Assembly: GCF_964340395.1 (NCBI RefSeq)
Contig: NC_135553.1
Span: forward strand, 10,182,501-10,246,500
DNA length: 64,000 bases
Origin: Glandiceps talaboti
Lineage: Eukaryota > Hemichordata > Enteropneusta > Spengelidae
Reading direction: 5' to 3'
Shown here: positions 46,201-58,735 of the stretch, piece after piece
Layout: every line of letters starts with the position of its first letter
Numbering within the stretch: the stretch's first letter is position 1
Position numbers and translations under genes: made by a program
The notes under the pieces: model-generated
The model's input: the letters and a program-made list of their open reading frames with translations, nothing else
Told to the model about the DNA's origin: nothing
The model's database searches: none

Positions 46201-47564
46201 ATGAGGCAGCACAATGTGTTGTACTACCAAACCAGAGTGACTGTAGAGTTTCAATTAGGCATTGAACAGGATGTGTTGTACTACCAAACCAGAGTGACTG
46301 TAGAATTTCAATGAGGCAGCACAATGCATGTATTCACATCACACGTCACGAATTACATAAAACAACATACAGTCACTGACATTTTATCTCACTAATAGAA
46401 TTTCTGAATTCAAGTAATAGTCATACTTACTTGTAAAGATTTATAAAACTACTTCCTTTAGAAAGAGCACCAGAGTGAAGATCTAAAATTGATGCCTGTC
46501 AAAGAATCACACAAGTCATCAGTAACCACATGGAGATGTGAAAATTTTACACACAAAACAATAACTGTTAGGCCAAAGAAAAGAAAAAGAATTGTTTCTG
46601 GTCAGGACAGTTTTTCCAAAATGGTGACAACGCAATTTTTTTTTTCAATTTTCAACAAACCTGTCACTCAGTCTATTATTTATGGCAGTGACTGTTCTTT
46701 TTACTTAGTGCTTTGTGTGTATGTGTTTGTTCATGATTGGCTCTGCAGTTGTCTTCACTGAAGTAGGGATGGTTATTTGTATCTTTCCTCACGGATATGC
46801 AGATTGCATGGGCTGGACAAACACAAACACAAAAAAAGAAGACCGACGTGAGGGACAAGAAACAATTCTCTTTTTTTTTTGGCCTTACAATAAAACTGGA
46901 CTGAAGAATCACTCAATAATTCGATATGTATTACAACGAAACCTGTGTCTACAATGAGCTATGAAGAATTAATACAAAAATAATGATTATAAAGCTTAAT
47001 CATTTGTACAATTATTCTTCACAAATATGATATGAATTCTGTGTTTCTGATTCTGCATTGTTCTGACAAAAACAGCTCAGTCGCAAGGTAATACCAGATT
47101 TACTGTGCATGGTCACAGCAGTATGAAAGTCAAATAAGCACCTATTAATTACCAGCTTAAATCACATATATTGCCATAATGGGCCAACATCTTGTAAATG
47201 CATTATAAACCATATGAAAGTCGAATGTGCAGCTATTAATTACCAGTTTAAATCATGTTCACTGCATTGCCAGTGGCCAACATCTTGAAAATACATTGTA
47301 CACCATATCAAACATTTGAATACATCTGATTCAGTCAATAATTGTTCTTATATTCAATGGTCAAAAGACTACATGTTTCCTCATAATATGCTGCTGTGAA
47401 GTATATGGGTGCAATCTGGCCACACGCATGCACGCACGCACGCACCTACCCACACCCACCCACACACACACACACACACCCACCCACACACACCCACCCA
47501 CCCACCCACACACCCACCCACCCACCCACCCACCCACCCACACCCACCCACCCACCCACCCACA

Positions 47565-47645
<81 letters not shown>

Positions 47646-50299
47646 GACACTGTGTTGTGAAGTATATCTGCATGTGTACCGGGGTAATCCGTTTTCAAAT
47701 TGACAGTCAGGACAATGGCTTATTTCATGGCTGTTACTATTCTACACTGTGTGTCTTCTTATATGTTCCTGATATAGAATTATAGATTTAGCTGTAAGAG
47801 TACACATTGTATTCTGTGTTAACTCAGGATTTCAATCGGATATGGAATTACTTGAATTTTGTCAAATACGGAACTGAGATGTGTCAGGGTGCTATTTTCC
47901 TACCAAATCAACGCATCATACTTTCCTGTAGAAAGTGTAAATTTTTCTTTCTTGGTATCATAATTTTGGACCATGATTTACCACATACAAGTTCAAAGGC
48001 TAAATACATCTAAAGCAAGTTCTTTGCAATTTTCATTTTTTGGGAGGCTGTAAATGCTTGGAACTGTTAGTAAATTTTGATATTTTTTTTGGCTGATATC
48101 CAAACCTGTGAAATATTATATTTTAAAAATATACATGTTATACTTAGAGCGATGTCTAGTAATATGTACTTATCAAACAGATGCCAAATCTATTCTGATC
48201 TTCTAACTGGAGAAAGACAAGCTGTCATTTTTTTTATGACATTAAAAACTTGATGCAGACAATAGAAAAATACATATGAAGTGGTACCATGACTGAATAA
48301 TGCAGGGAAATCAATTATTTATAACTAAAATTAGCTGCTAAGAAATCTATAACGCAATAATTAATTGGATGTCACATCCAGCACAGACTAACAATGTAGT
48401 GATGAAGAAGTCATATAACATAATACAGATCATATTTTGTAATTATAAGCACTCTAGTACGAGCTCTAATTGTGTGAAAAGTGACAAAAAAATGCTGTTT
48501 ATATTTCAGGATTTTGACACTTCAACAAATGAGTTTTCATATCATTTTTGAGAATTTTTCATGTACAATGCAAGACAATATTTTCAAGGGATTTCATTCT
48601 CATTACAAGAGAAATTGGCTCTTTTATATTCATGAACTTAATTTCACTGATTTAGGAAGGTATCCATGGTAACAATTGGTATAACACATTCTGAATGGGA
48701 TTTTTATTTTAGTGGAAAACACACCAGTTAAAATGTAAAAATTTAGGGTATTATTATATTATACATGTATGTTATTTTAGAGGTTTTGCGATATTTTCTT
48801 GTACATGTTATCCATAGACCCTAGATCTCCAGGGGGCTGTGGTATACCTCACCAACAGACTGAGATTTGATGGCGAGTTTACTTATCAGGAAGAATTCAA
48901 TATTTTCCTTCTGATCTTCTCAGAAATTGCATTTCCTATGTAATACAATACTACGAAGTTACATTGCAGGGATATTCTTGGACTTTACAGGAGTTGTTTG
49001 AAGGTTTTGAAAGTTCAGGTCTTTCAGAGAGTCTAGATAGTATTTATGCTTGTGTAATATTTTTGTACAAAGTTTGTAAAATCTACCAGAGTTCTGAGTA
49101 GTCCTCTCTCCACAGTAGTGGACTGTGGATATTATTTTGTACAAAATTTAAAAATGTTTGGCCAAAAACAGCAAGAGCATATTACATAAATCTCTTACCT
49201 AAGAAAAGTTGGTAGTTTGGTCTAAGAAAAATAATGAAAATTAAACTTACTCCACCATCTGATCCTCCATATGAAAGACCTTTTTTGGCAATACTGAAAA
49301 TAGAAATAGTGAAAACATTGGGTTTATTTTTGGCAATACTGAAAATTAATAGAAATACTGAAAACATTGTGAGGTTATTTAAATTGAACACAGAAATAGT
49401 CCATTGTGTAAGGTCAGAATTACTTATGTTTGCAGACGAAGTAAAAACAGGACTTGATTCTGACTGCTATCATATTCATCTCTAATTGTCCAATATGATA
49501 CCTTTTGGAGAAGAGACATTTGAAAATTGTGAAATGTTCTGACTTTTGAGGTTTTTGGACACTTGAGCAGATACCATCCTTGTCAAAGATAGGTAAAGTG
49601 AGCAACCGTTAGTATTTGACCACTGGGCATATCAATTCTTGTGTTTTCAATGTGCCAGTACACTGATTACAATAAATTCAACTGTTATTGTTTTGCTTGC
49701 AGCTTTTTGCAGGACAATGAGGAGAAGGCTCGTCTACAACTTGTCAGCATATTAGAGTGTGCAGGGTATTTTGAAGTTTTTCTTACTTGAGTAAACCCCT
49801 AGCTTCTGATTCTGATACAACTCCATCCATAACCACTCTCCCACATCTCACTGGTGTACATCCTGTAAGGAATACAACAGGAAATGACATCATGATTGAC
49901 ACAGGAAAACCATCTTGATGAAAAACAGACATATCATAATTATGCAACCATTATCTTTGCACATTGAAAATTGAAAAAAAAAACATTGTATACTTTTAAT
50001 AGGAAGGGATTTTACAGTCTATCTTGTGGTTATTATTTTCAATACCATTTTATATTCATCTTATTTCATTTTGGCCAACACATAATAAACTAATGCATGA
50101 TGAATTCTAGGGTACCTGACAGTTATCTGAAGAAAGCCTAAATGATATCTGTTGTAAGAAAGTGAGAGAGCGTAGATAATTAATTTGTTAGATGAAACCT
50201 GACATGTGACATTTGAGTATGAATGTGAAATTTATAGGCTGTCTAGAAACAAGTTCAAAATTCCAAGATGCAGGTCATTCCGTCTGTTAGCAAAATTTG

Positions 50300-50347
<48 letters not shown>

Positions 50348-50466
50348 GCGCGAGTGTGTGTGTGTGTGTGCGTGCGTGTGTGTATGTCTGTGTGTATGTG
50401 TATGTATGTATGTGTGTATGTGTGAATGTGTATGTGTGTATGTATGTATGTATGTATGTATGTATG

Positions 50467-50500
<34 letters not shown>

Positions 50501-53500
50501 TGTATGTATGTATGTATGTATGTATGTATGTATGTATGTATGTATGTATGTATGTATGATTTCAGTTTTACTATATCACCATTACAAACATTTACTGAAT
50601 GCTAACATATTGTTCATTTTAATCAAACATACATCAATTTAACTACAGAATGTTAAAGGTTCATGTATTTCATAAATAAAGGAAGACTGTTTTTTTCAAG
50701 GTTAAAGTGTGTCCTTCCATGATTGTAATGTATTCAAGAATGCCACAAACAATAAACATATCAGTTGCAGTGAGAGTAAAATTCAAAGCAGACCCTCATC
50801 TTGTAATACTGTACTTGCTGTCAAAACATGGAAAACGTGACAGAGTGCACTATCCAAACGTCAACATATTATGAATAATGTGAATTTCGCTTTTCTAAAA
50901 ATACTTTGTTGGGATTTCTGCAGGTTCCAGATGTCATTGGAACTAAAAATAAGACAGTCTGTACAACTTGTTTTATATGTCTGCCTGCAGGTGGTTATTA
51001 CAACAACAATACTCATATACTCCATATTATAATTTTTGATGGCAGTATCTTTATTGATATTTTGACATTTTACATGGTGCATATCAAGACAGATAACAAA
51101 GTCTGAAATGTTTTATGATCGTTGTTTCTATAAATGGAGTAATAAAATCCTATCTAGTGTCTGAATTTAATAGGTTAAATAAAAACAGGGTTTTGTTTCT
51201 TGTTCCTGGGCATGTCAACTATGTTACATTGCTTTTTTCCCCAAACCAACAACATTTTCCCCATCATGGAGAGATTCTACACTACTGTTGTGCATTTCCA
51301 GCAGTTTGCTGTCATTTCACAAATTCTGATAGTTCACTTGTCATTGGAAACAAGGTTGTAGGAGTTCATTCTTTTTTCAACACCTATCCAAAATATCTCA
51401 AGCAGAAATGGACAACCTTTGGGAAAGGTTAAGAAAACACTCACATTTATTGGAGACACAGGACAGTAGTTCTCTAACATATACAAATGTAGTGAGACTC
51501 CAACAGACATACAGGTGACAAACTGGTATTTATTTTGGATTTATTGAGTTACAAACAAGGACTTGGCATATGTTATTTCGCATTGATTGTTCAAGTAGGA
51601 ATCCATGATAAAATTGTTTTATAAATTAAAAATCCAAAATAAATACCAAATCCTCATCCATATGGCCACTTCAACACTTGTTTACTGGTTCTAGTGTTGA
51701 TGCTGACATTCTTGCTCAAGTTGCTGTGGATTTTAACTAAAACGGACGAGTCCCTGTCATATGTCACCAACCACCTGTCATTAAATCATTAGATTTTTCA
51801 GTCTAAGGTTGATAGACATAGTAAAATCACAGAAATCAAAGAAAATTCTCCAAAAAAAAATATTTACCTCTAATTCTTTTGTAATCATCATACTCTTTTG
51901 AACAAGGCGTTTGGAAGACTTTTTTATTGTAATGTTCTGTTTGTGATGCCATTGTCTTGATATTATCCTTGCCTCGTATAAACATCAGTCCGATCAGAAA
52001 TAATGCAATGAATGCTACACGTACTGCAGCTCTGCTTACTGCCTTCTTGTAAACTGAGGGATCTGTGGATGTTCTGAGAAAGTGAAAAGAACAATCCGTT
52101 AGATTAAATGCAAGTGATATGGAAACATGGTAATTTTGAAGATATTAAACTGACAACAATATAAAACCATGTTCGCTGCTGAAGTCTGTCTTGAGAATAA
52201 AGGTAACAAACGAGTGGAGGGTACATTATTTTGTCAATGATTGACTTGCAAGATCAAACAGTCTCATCATTCTGATTCAGAAATGCAGTCAATCGTAGTG
52301 TTTAGTACGGAGGCACTTACATACTTGTTCCCCTTATCTAGTGACACATTACGAACTCTGATCCTCGAGGCCATTTTTTTCTCTTGACTGGTACAGAGAC
52401 TATCTAAGTGACCATTTGTTGCTATCAATGAAATGCCTCTATTCAAGTGTTGCAGTACTAGAATTGTGTTGTGAAACACTTCTTTCTTCAAACATCTCAG
52501 CAATCAAGCAATAATGATAAAAGTAAAAAAGAAGACAAAAAAAATCTCAATACAGTAAGAGATACGTGGACAGCTAGACAAACAAAGGAAAAATACAAAA
52601 TTATGAAAAGTCACCCAAAAAAAACTATATTGTTAACTCAGGTTGTGAAAGGAACTAGAAGCACTGTTGTATTTCATTAGCTGTTATTCATATCTCATTA
52701 TTGATAATGTTCAAGTACAAACTAATGGATGCCTGTTGGTAAAATCTGTACATAACAAGGTAATGTTTAGTGTTGCATTACTTCATTTTAAGTGATGTTA
52801 GTACACATACATAAATATAAAAAAATTAAGTTATATTTAGGAGTAAAATAAATTAAGACATTTTTTGGTACAGATATTTCAGATTCTTAGTAATACATAT
52901 CTCAACTATCACAGATCCATATACTGTATTTACCAAAAACTCAATTATAACAAGATTAAAGTAAGCACATTTGCCTAATTGTCTGGTAATAAAAATAGTT
53001 TTATTACAAGCAAGCATACACTTAGATATCTCATAAACATAATTTAGTTGTAATGTATTTGATCTATTATCATCATCATAATTATTACTGCATATCTATT
53101 TCCTTAATCATGTTATTCTTTAGAAGTGATAATTAGAAACAAAAATTGCCACCCAGGTATTGAAGGTTTCAAGTTGCAGTTTAAAACATACACAAAATAT
53201 TAAAACTCTCTTTTAAGAGCAACAAACACTGTGGCACGGGAAAAGCAGAACTCATATCAGATTTACAAATGATATTGAGAACCTTTCGTCTGGTGAGAAC
53301 AGTATTGACGGCATCACAACAACCTGACAATTGAAAAAGTTCTCATCAATCACAAACAAAATGGGCTTTGCATGATTGCACTTGAATGTTTATGACGTGC
53401 TATTCTTCATTCTTATTGCATTAATATAATTCACTGAACAATCCATCAAACCATGGTCCTTTCTACCTCCATGATCAAACTAGCCACAGACCTTTTGCAT

Positions 53501-54009
53501 TGTATACACTGCAGATCTATTATACCATGAGCAGGACGCGATTAATGATTCCATGGTAGAATCCGAGTCGAAATATTGGGCTAGCACGAATTATTAACAG
53601 TTACAGCAATGCATGCATGAACATGATACTATTTACTAAGGCTGGAAGTTCAAGTTGGACTGGGAGCTACGTATGAAAGATAGATAGAACAAGGAAATAG
53701 AAAGAAAACAAAACTATTTTCAAGACCGTGGTTTACATGACCAGTACGTAGATACAATATTGTATGAGAGGACTGCCCTTACAATAGATTGTGTATCTCT
53801 GTGGTTTTCAAAGTTTGCACAGTGTGTCACATTGTTGATCACACGTTATCACCGCAAACCTCCATTCCAACAAACCACTAAACATGCATGCATGCACTAG
53901 CTCACCTGACTTCGTGGGATCGCCTTGCTCTTTCATCGGTATCATCTGTTTCTTTGACATCAGCGTTCTGTGTCCTTTTCTTGGGCTCTTTACGTCTACG
54001 AGCGCTCAT
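42557..54009 (-). CDS. OGFOD3: OGFOD3, membrane-anchored 2-oxoglutarate/Fe(II) dioxygenase, complete
   Basis: Nine minus-strand coding exons, in transcript order: 54009-53906, 52073-51868, 49862-49787, 49293-49251, 46495-46431, 45148-45089, 44897-44744, 44174-44051 and 42693-42557. Phases all agree and give 322 residues (human OGFOD3 about 319). A basic N terminus is followed by one membrane segment at about residues 50-67. Then come CSKEYDDY, CTPVRCGR, KKGLSYGGSDGG and SILDLHSGALS. The oxygenase domain contains HDEYWHPHIDK, FDYTSLIYLTDY, GGRFVF and SGSENLHYVEKV. The iron ligands are probably His233, Asp235 and His291, with Arg301 binding 2-oxoglutarate (prolyl-4-hydroxylase-type fold). The arrangement predicts a type II membrane protein; its natural substrate is not known to me. 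Introns hold a LINE 3' end, a foldback MITE copy and several microsatellites. Confidence 0.97.
43168..43523 (-). mobile_element. 5'-truncated LINE: reverse transcriptase C terminus plus microsatellite tail
   Basis: A 73-codon minus-strand frame (43523-43302) has YDTRLCHRQNLYL, RTNSGQFAISFVGAKIWNDI and FRKSLKQYLVEQ. This is the well-known end of CR1/L2/jockey-type reverse transcriptases (YNTR... G..IWN.IP ... FK..LK.YL). About 90 nt of 3' UTR follow, then a (TATATG)n tract at 43168-43215, as these LINEs often end in a short tandem repeat. Everything 5' of the C terminus is missing, the usual result of incomplete reverse transcription. It lies in the last OGFOD3 intron, same strand as the gene. 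Confidence 0.8.
46112..46328. repeat. 53-bp tandem repeat, four copies, in OGFOD3 intron
   Basis: The unit contains CAGAGTGACTGTAGAGTTTC, AAT(G/T)AGGCAGCACAATGTG and TTGTACTACCAAAC. The third copy carries a small insertion in place of the GCACA block. Copies differ by only a few bases. Confidence 0.9.
47427..47640. repeat. Compound (CACG)/(CCCA)/(CA)n microsatellite
   Basis: About 210 bases of CA and CCCA units, ending in a pure (CA)n tract of about 70 bases. It lies in an OGFOD3 intron. The Cys-Val-, Gly-Trp-Val- and His-Thr-Pro-type frames in it are not genes. Confidence 0.95.
50301..50557. repeat. Compound (GT)n/(GTAT)n microsatellite
   Basis: A GT tract passes through interrupted GT/GC/GTAT steps into a pure (GTAT)n tract of about 110 bases. 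It lies in an OGFOD3 intron, and frames through it are low complexity. Confidence 0.95.
51526..51667. mobile_element. Partial foldback MITE, relative of 23848-24192
   Basis: A nearly full right arm (TTATTGAGTTACAAACAAGG to CTCATCCATATGGCC) follows a left arm cut down to about 15 bases (GGTATTTATTTTGG). The middle of the element has been deleted. It lies in an OGFOD3 intron. Confidence 0.75.
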
Positions 54010-54200
54010 TTCGCTTGGTTAAATTCTACACATACGGTAAAGGTACAAATGTTAGAAACCACTCAGCTGAATGATCATGAGGTCGAAGGTCAGCACGCAT
54101 GCGATTTTTCGTTCATGGTGCACTACCGGTTTTGACGACAGAAAGTTTGGTAGCGGGAAATTTAAACTTTAAAAAAACACACAACCGAACCTAGTACCTT
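54010..54200 (-). promoter_or_regulatory. Probable OGFOD3 promoter and 5' UTR
   Basis: Just upstream of the minus-strand ATG is an E2F-like GCGGGAAA (about 54154-54161) and a few CpGs. Position is the main support. Confidence 0.35.
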
Positions 54201-55900
54201 CACTTAGCATATAACTACTGTAACTTACAAGGTAAACGAACATATTCTTCCTCTTCTTCATGTATTCACAAATTCTAAATACATTTTTCTTGCGGGATGT
54301 TTTACAAGTGACTGTGTTGATTATTTTTAAAGAATAGAATGAGAAAAGTTACTGGGGCTTTCCTTGGTAGGGTAGATCATCAGAGGAGGCTGATTCGATA
54401 CACTGACCCAAAATATTCATACGGGGAAAATACTTCATTGCATCACAGACAAGATTGCATTTGGTGGTATTGCTAGGCTAACTCGTGTACGTCAAGCCCG
54501 CCCCCACATGTCCAAAGTATGGTAATAAAACCAACTTTTGTTAATTTTCCCCATACACTGCACCACAGGGTTACGTATTATTGCTCAGATTGCCGTTTTC
54601 TTAAAGAAATTCTCGCATGAATCCTGCTGCTACAAATGTATCAATCTCTATACTACTAGTAGAAAGAACACAAAAGGGCGGACATCTTCTTTTGTTTAAC
54701 CTTTCAAATATGAACAAAACATGCACATTTGCTCCAAAAAAAACATACCTGCATGAAGAATAGGTGCCAAATAAAGTCATACACTATCACTGGGGGCAAA
54801 AAATGCTTTTGTAACGAGAAAAATGTTTTTCCTTACAGGTAGGAATATATAGTCAAAATGTTGTTATATTTAGTCTGTAGACCAGGAAAACAACAATCTA
54901 AGAAATATTACATGCCCCTATGCACTGCACTGGTACACAGTGTGTATGATGTGAAAATTACGAAAGGACATTTGGGCAGTATAATAATGACAAATTAAAC
55001 TGGCTTACTTTGTGTAACAGGAAGGATCACTGTCATAGAACAGTATACTCATCTTTCCTAATAAAAGTTCCATATTTCTTCAGTTTATGATATGAAATTA
55101 CAGTAACAATGTTACAATATACAAATGGGGGATTTTGCTGTTATTACCACTCACAAAAGTTGTCTTGTTAAATGCAAAATTGTTTATTTTGACAAATTTT
55201 AGCTGACCTCAGCTACTCCAAATTAGTGCAGTCTGAAGTGAAAGATTTTTACTTGGTAAGTGAACACCATCTTCATCTTTTCTTCATTCTGTTTAGCTGA
55301 ATTCTATCATGGGTGATTTTTAAGGCTCACCTAGGAAGCAGAATTCTGTGATTTACAAAAAACTTGCTTAGGTGGCATTATTCTATCACAGTGGCAAAAT
55401 TGATTATTTACAAAACAAAAAACACAGTAACAACTCACCCAAAATTCAACATTCTCCAAAATGTCAAATTGTTTATCCTTGCAACAAGTGACTACAATCA
55501 GAGAGTTGTCTGTATGAAAAAATAACTTCCATGCATTTAGAGAATATTTTTTTTAATAATATATAAATGTCAAAATCAGAGTTATGCTAAAAGCTTTTTT
55601 GGCGAATTTTTTCATCAAAAGATAACATGCGAACAGTTTGAAGCCATGAAAGTTACAAGCTAGAGTTATATGCCAAATCTTTCGGGAGGAACATTTTTCG
55701 TCGTATTCATAATATAACATACTATAACAATGTAATGTGTTATGTTCAATATGAAAAGTCACATTGATCATTGACCATAGACTCTCCACAGGCTAAACAT
55801 GAAAGTGCTTTCAATCATGTAACATGCACGCCCCTACTGCAACTCACTAAAAAGCCACGTTAATTACGTCTGAAATAACCTTTTCAAAGAGTGTTATTTG
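54201..55900. other. Intergenic region between OGFOD3 and the afadin-like gene
   Basis: The two genes point away from each other. No exon, RNA gene or clear repeat was recognised here; the sequence is AT-rich throughout. Confidence 0.55.
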
Positions 55901-55909
55901 AGAGGTTTC

Positions 55910-56199
55910 TTTATCCCGCGTATTGTGTTACTTCTTCAAGTGCTCTACGATTCTCGTCCGTGGTGGCGCGCTTGATCATAATTGAATTACGGAAACACTG
56001 GGCTTGTAAACGGTCACGGTGTTGCAGTCTGACAATGTAGTGAGCTGGTAGTGAGCTGTGTCAAGCGCCGCGATTCACGCGTCTGATTTCAGCGCAGTTA
56101 TGTAGTACACCCGAAACATGGACATCGAGCTACATTAAATGCGACCAGGGCCGAAACTTGTCTAAAATTTGGAGCTTTAATAGTTGGAACTTCATCAAT
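55910..56199 (+). promoter_or_regulatory. Probable promoter and 5' UTR of the afadin-like gene
   Basis: A CpG-richer stretch (GGTGGCGCGCTTG, GTCAAGCGCCGCGATTCACG) directly precedes the start codon. An in-frame upstream ATG at 56158 would add 14 residues. The ATG at 56200 was preferred because the acidic/basic pattern of the protein begins there. Confidence 0.4.
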
Positions 56200-56850
56200 A
56201 TGACGACGAAAGAAGAACTGATAGACGAACTTGTGAACGGCAAGGGTGAACTGGAAGGGCTGTTCGAAAGAAAGCGATCTAGCATCAACATGCTGACTGA
56301 TCCCCGAGTCTTAGCGCACCTTCGAACTTTACATCTACAAGCTCAGGAGGAGCAATCCGAAGATTCTTCTGAAGAGTTAGAAGAATCCTCGCAGCGAGAT
56401 ATTCTGGCGGAGAAAATTTTCAGTTTCAACAGACGTATACACATGGACACTTTCAAGATAACATTGGGAAAGGTATGTGTACACACGTAAACGTAGATTA
56501 ACAGTAGTATTGTAAACAGAATAAGTTTCGTATTACAACTCAATCAATATTGGCATCTTTTGTTCAAAATGTCAGCTATTTTAGATACCAATTTGATGAC
56601 TTTTGCCAGATTTTGAGAAGTAAGTAAGTGGCGAATTTGCTCTTTTTTCAGGGTGTGGATTATGAAGGCGCGGTAAGATTTTACTTCGAAAATAGCGATG
56701 GACAGAAACTTGCCACGAAAGCAATTCGTATAACTAATAACACCACAGTTGGAGACTTATTACCAATTTTAATTGATAAATTCAATTTGAAGAAGTTGGT
56801 GAAAGAAGACCCTACAAGAAAACGAAGCATCTACCAAATTATCGAAGGGG
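56200..56850 (+). CDS. Afadin/canoe-like Ras-association protein, first two coding exons (3' partial)
   Basis: Coding exons 56200-56472 (phase 0 exit) and 56652-56850 give 157 residues; the frame then needs a further exon. Residues 1-65 start MTTKEELIDELV and include an acidic stretch (QEEQSEDSSEELEES). From about residue 68, DILAEKIFSFN, MDTFKITLGKGVDYEGAVRF, YFENSDGQKLATKAIRI and DLLPILIDKFN follow. This agrees block by block, from memory, with the N-terminal Ras-association domain of afadin and Drosophila canoe (FHGVMRFYFQD..GQKVATKCIRV, D+I..L.EKF). Those proteins bind Rap1/Ras GTP at cell junctions. The N-terminal extension is not in the afadin start I recall, so a divergent paralogue is as likely as the orthologue. 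No later exon was recognised up to 64000. Confidence 0.65.
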
Positions 56851-57811
56851 GTAAGTAGAAAAAAGTGCATATAAAGTTAAACGGAAAAACAAAAAACTAA
56901 CGACCCTCTCCCGTAAATAAATGCGGTGTGTGTATGTTTTTTAGTTCCCCGCCCTTTCATTGTGTAGACAGTAAGTGAAGTGAAGCCTGAAGGTTTGCAG
57001 AACTGTGTCGAATTTGCGTAAAAGGGGGGTACACATTAACCTCCAGCATCAATTAGAGTGTTGTAACGGAACAGGAACAGTAGCCGCTTGTCTATCGATC
57101 ATTTCTCAACCATGTTTTATATGTATTCTACCAGTAGCTGTCCTCGCACCGGTACCGCCCCCATTACGAGCACACCTTTTGTCAACTGGGTACCGTTATA
57201 TTTAGTCTCTCGTTTTCTAATGTAGGTACCCGTCTCATTGAATTAATTAGCACATTAGTGACAGTTATTTTTATTGTCTTGTACAATGGGATGTGATAAG
57301 GAGAGTCAGACTAAAATATTGGGTAATTGCTATAGAACGGTAAATACGATTTTTGTCAACAAACTGTTAAGTCCGGAATTAAAATAGGAGAATGTTTTTG
57401 TGGGTAGACCAATTTGCGACTCTGAACACCATCAACACAGGTGCAAGGTAATTTCCATATTACCAAGAACAACTAAACAGCAGTGTGATTACTATTGACA
57501 AAAACACTGTTTTCCATTCCCATGTTTTCTGAATATGTAGTATTCAAATTTCAATGTGAGTTGACAAAATCAATTGAACACTTACACAGAGACTGTTTTG
57601 TGGGCACTTCAGTATGCCTAAAGAATTGGCGACACTTATTAAAAACTAATGACTTTAAAGTGGGTATTGTGTAAAGGTGATCTTCCTTTGAAAAACAAAA
57701 TCAATATTCCTTTGCTGGGCTCTATGCATCTCTTCTATGTCAGAATGTTTATATCTAACACCATTATCTAATTAGTGTGGGTATACTGACTTCAAGCATA
57801 TTATATCAGAT

Positions 57812-57962
<151 letters not shown>

Positions 57963-57977
57963 TATATACACATACAT

Positions 57978-58112
57978 AACTACTGCTGCTAATGTTTAGT
58001 AGTATATGTGTTCTGGACTACTGCTAATATGGTAGTCTAGATACAATGTTTAGTAGTCTGTGTCCTGGACTACTGCTAATTTGTGTCCTGGACTACTGCT
58101 AATTTTGTGTCC
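57978..58112. repeat. Short tandem repeat, CTGGACTACTGCTAAT unit
   Basis: About four copies of a unit containing TGTCCTGGACTACTGCTAAT, spaced 21-65 bases apart and mixed with AATGTTTAGTAGT words. Confidence 0.75.
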
Positions 58113-58624
58113 AACATAATGATCAGCGTTTTTGATATGATGTTTGTATTGCTAACAGGTGTTCACTGAAAGATTAAAAGGTTCAGAATTTAAGTGTGAT
58201 GAATGTACTGGTCTTACACTAAGGCATACTACAATGTGATGTTTTTAGCATATGTATATTAGATATTGTATTACAGTGGTGCTAATTGCCATATTAGCCG
58301 TAACTTAGGGAAGGGAAATATTGATGATCAGTGGTTTTTTTGCTATGATTCAAGAAATCTAGTTACATAGAGGAGAGAAGAACTTTTGTAAAATTTACAT
58401 TGCTTCATATATACCAGTATAGATTGTGAAATGTTTTGATTCGAAAACCCAATGAAATGAAGAGGATTTTTGTCTTAATTTTGTCCAATAAATAAAAAAA
58501 TTAATTACATGGTATTTTGTATAGTTCAAGATTTCAGGATATTTCCATATCCATGCTTAAAAACACCAGGAATTCAATCCCAGGTTCTCTATCTTATCAG
58601 GAGAGTAATATAAGGATTACATGG

Positions 58625-58735
58625 GATCATTCCTTTGTCATGACTGACTTTTCCCTATATATTGCCAGACGACTGTTTTTCTCAACCAAATTTTAACCCT
58701 AATATGAACTGGAACTGGACTTTGAAAATGCTTTT
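58625..58735. repeat. Dispersed repeat, copy 2
   Basis: Shares GGATCATTC, TGCCAGACGACTGT, AATTTTAACCCTAATATGAA and CTGGAACTGG with 40360-40470. Confidence 0.5.

Noticed and set aside
47361-47785. Several long open frames of Cys-Val, Gly-Trp-Val or His-Thr-Pro repeats on both strands
   Set aside because: They are readings of a compound CA/CCCA microsatellite inside an OGFOD3 intron; low complexity in every frame.
49234-49485. 83-codon plus-strand frame overlapping OGFOD3 exon 4
   Set aside because: It is the antisense shadow of the GLSYGGSDGG exon; the minus-strand reading is the conserved one.
50206-50642. Open frames of over 110 codons (CVCVCV..., YVCMYVCM...)
   Set aside because: Produced by the (GT)n/(GTAT)n microsatellite; no family resemblance.
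55553-55789. 78-codon minus-strand frame between OGFOD3 and the afadin-like gene
   Set aside because: No domain, no flanking splice sites matching a known protein, and AT-rich composition like its surroundings.
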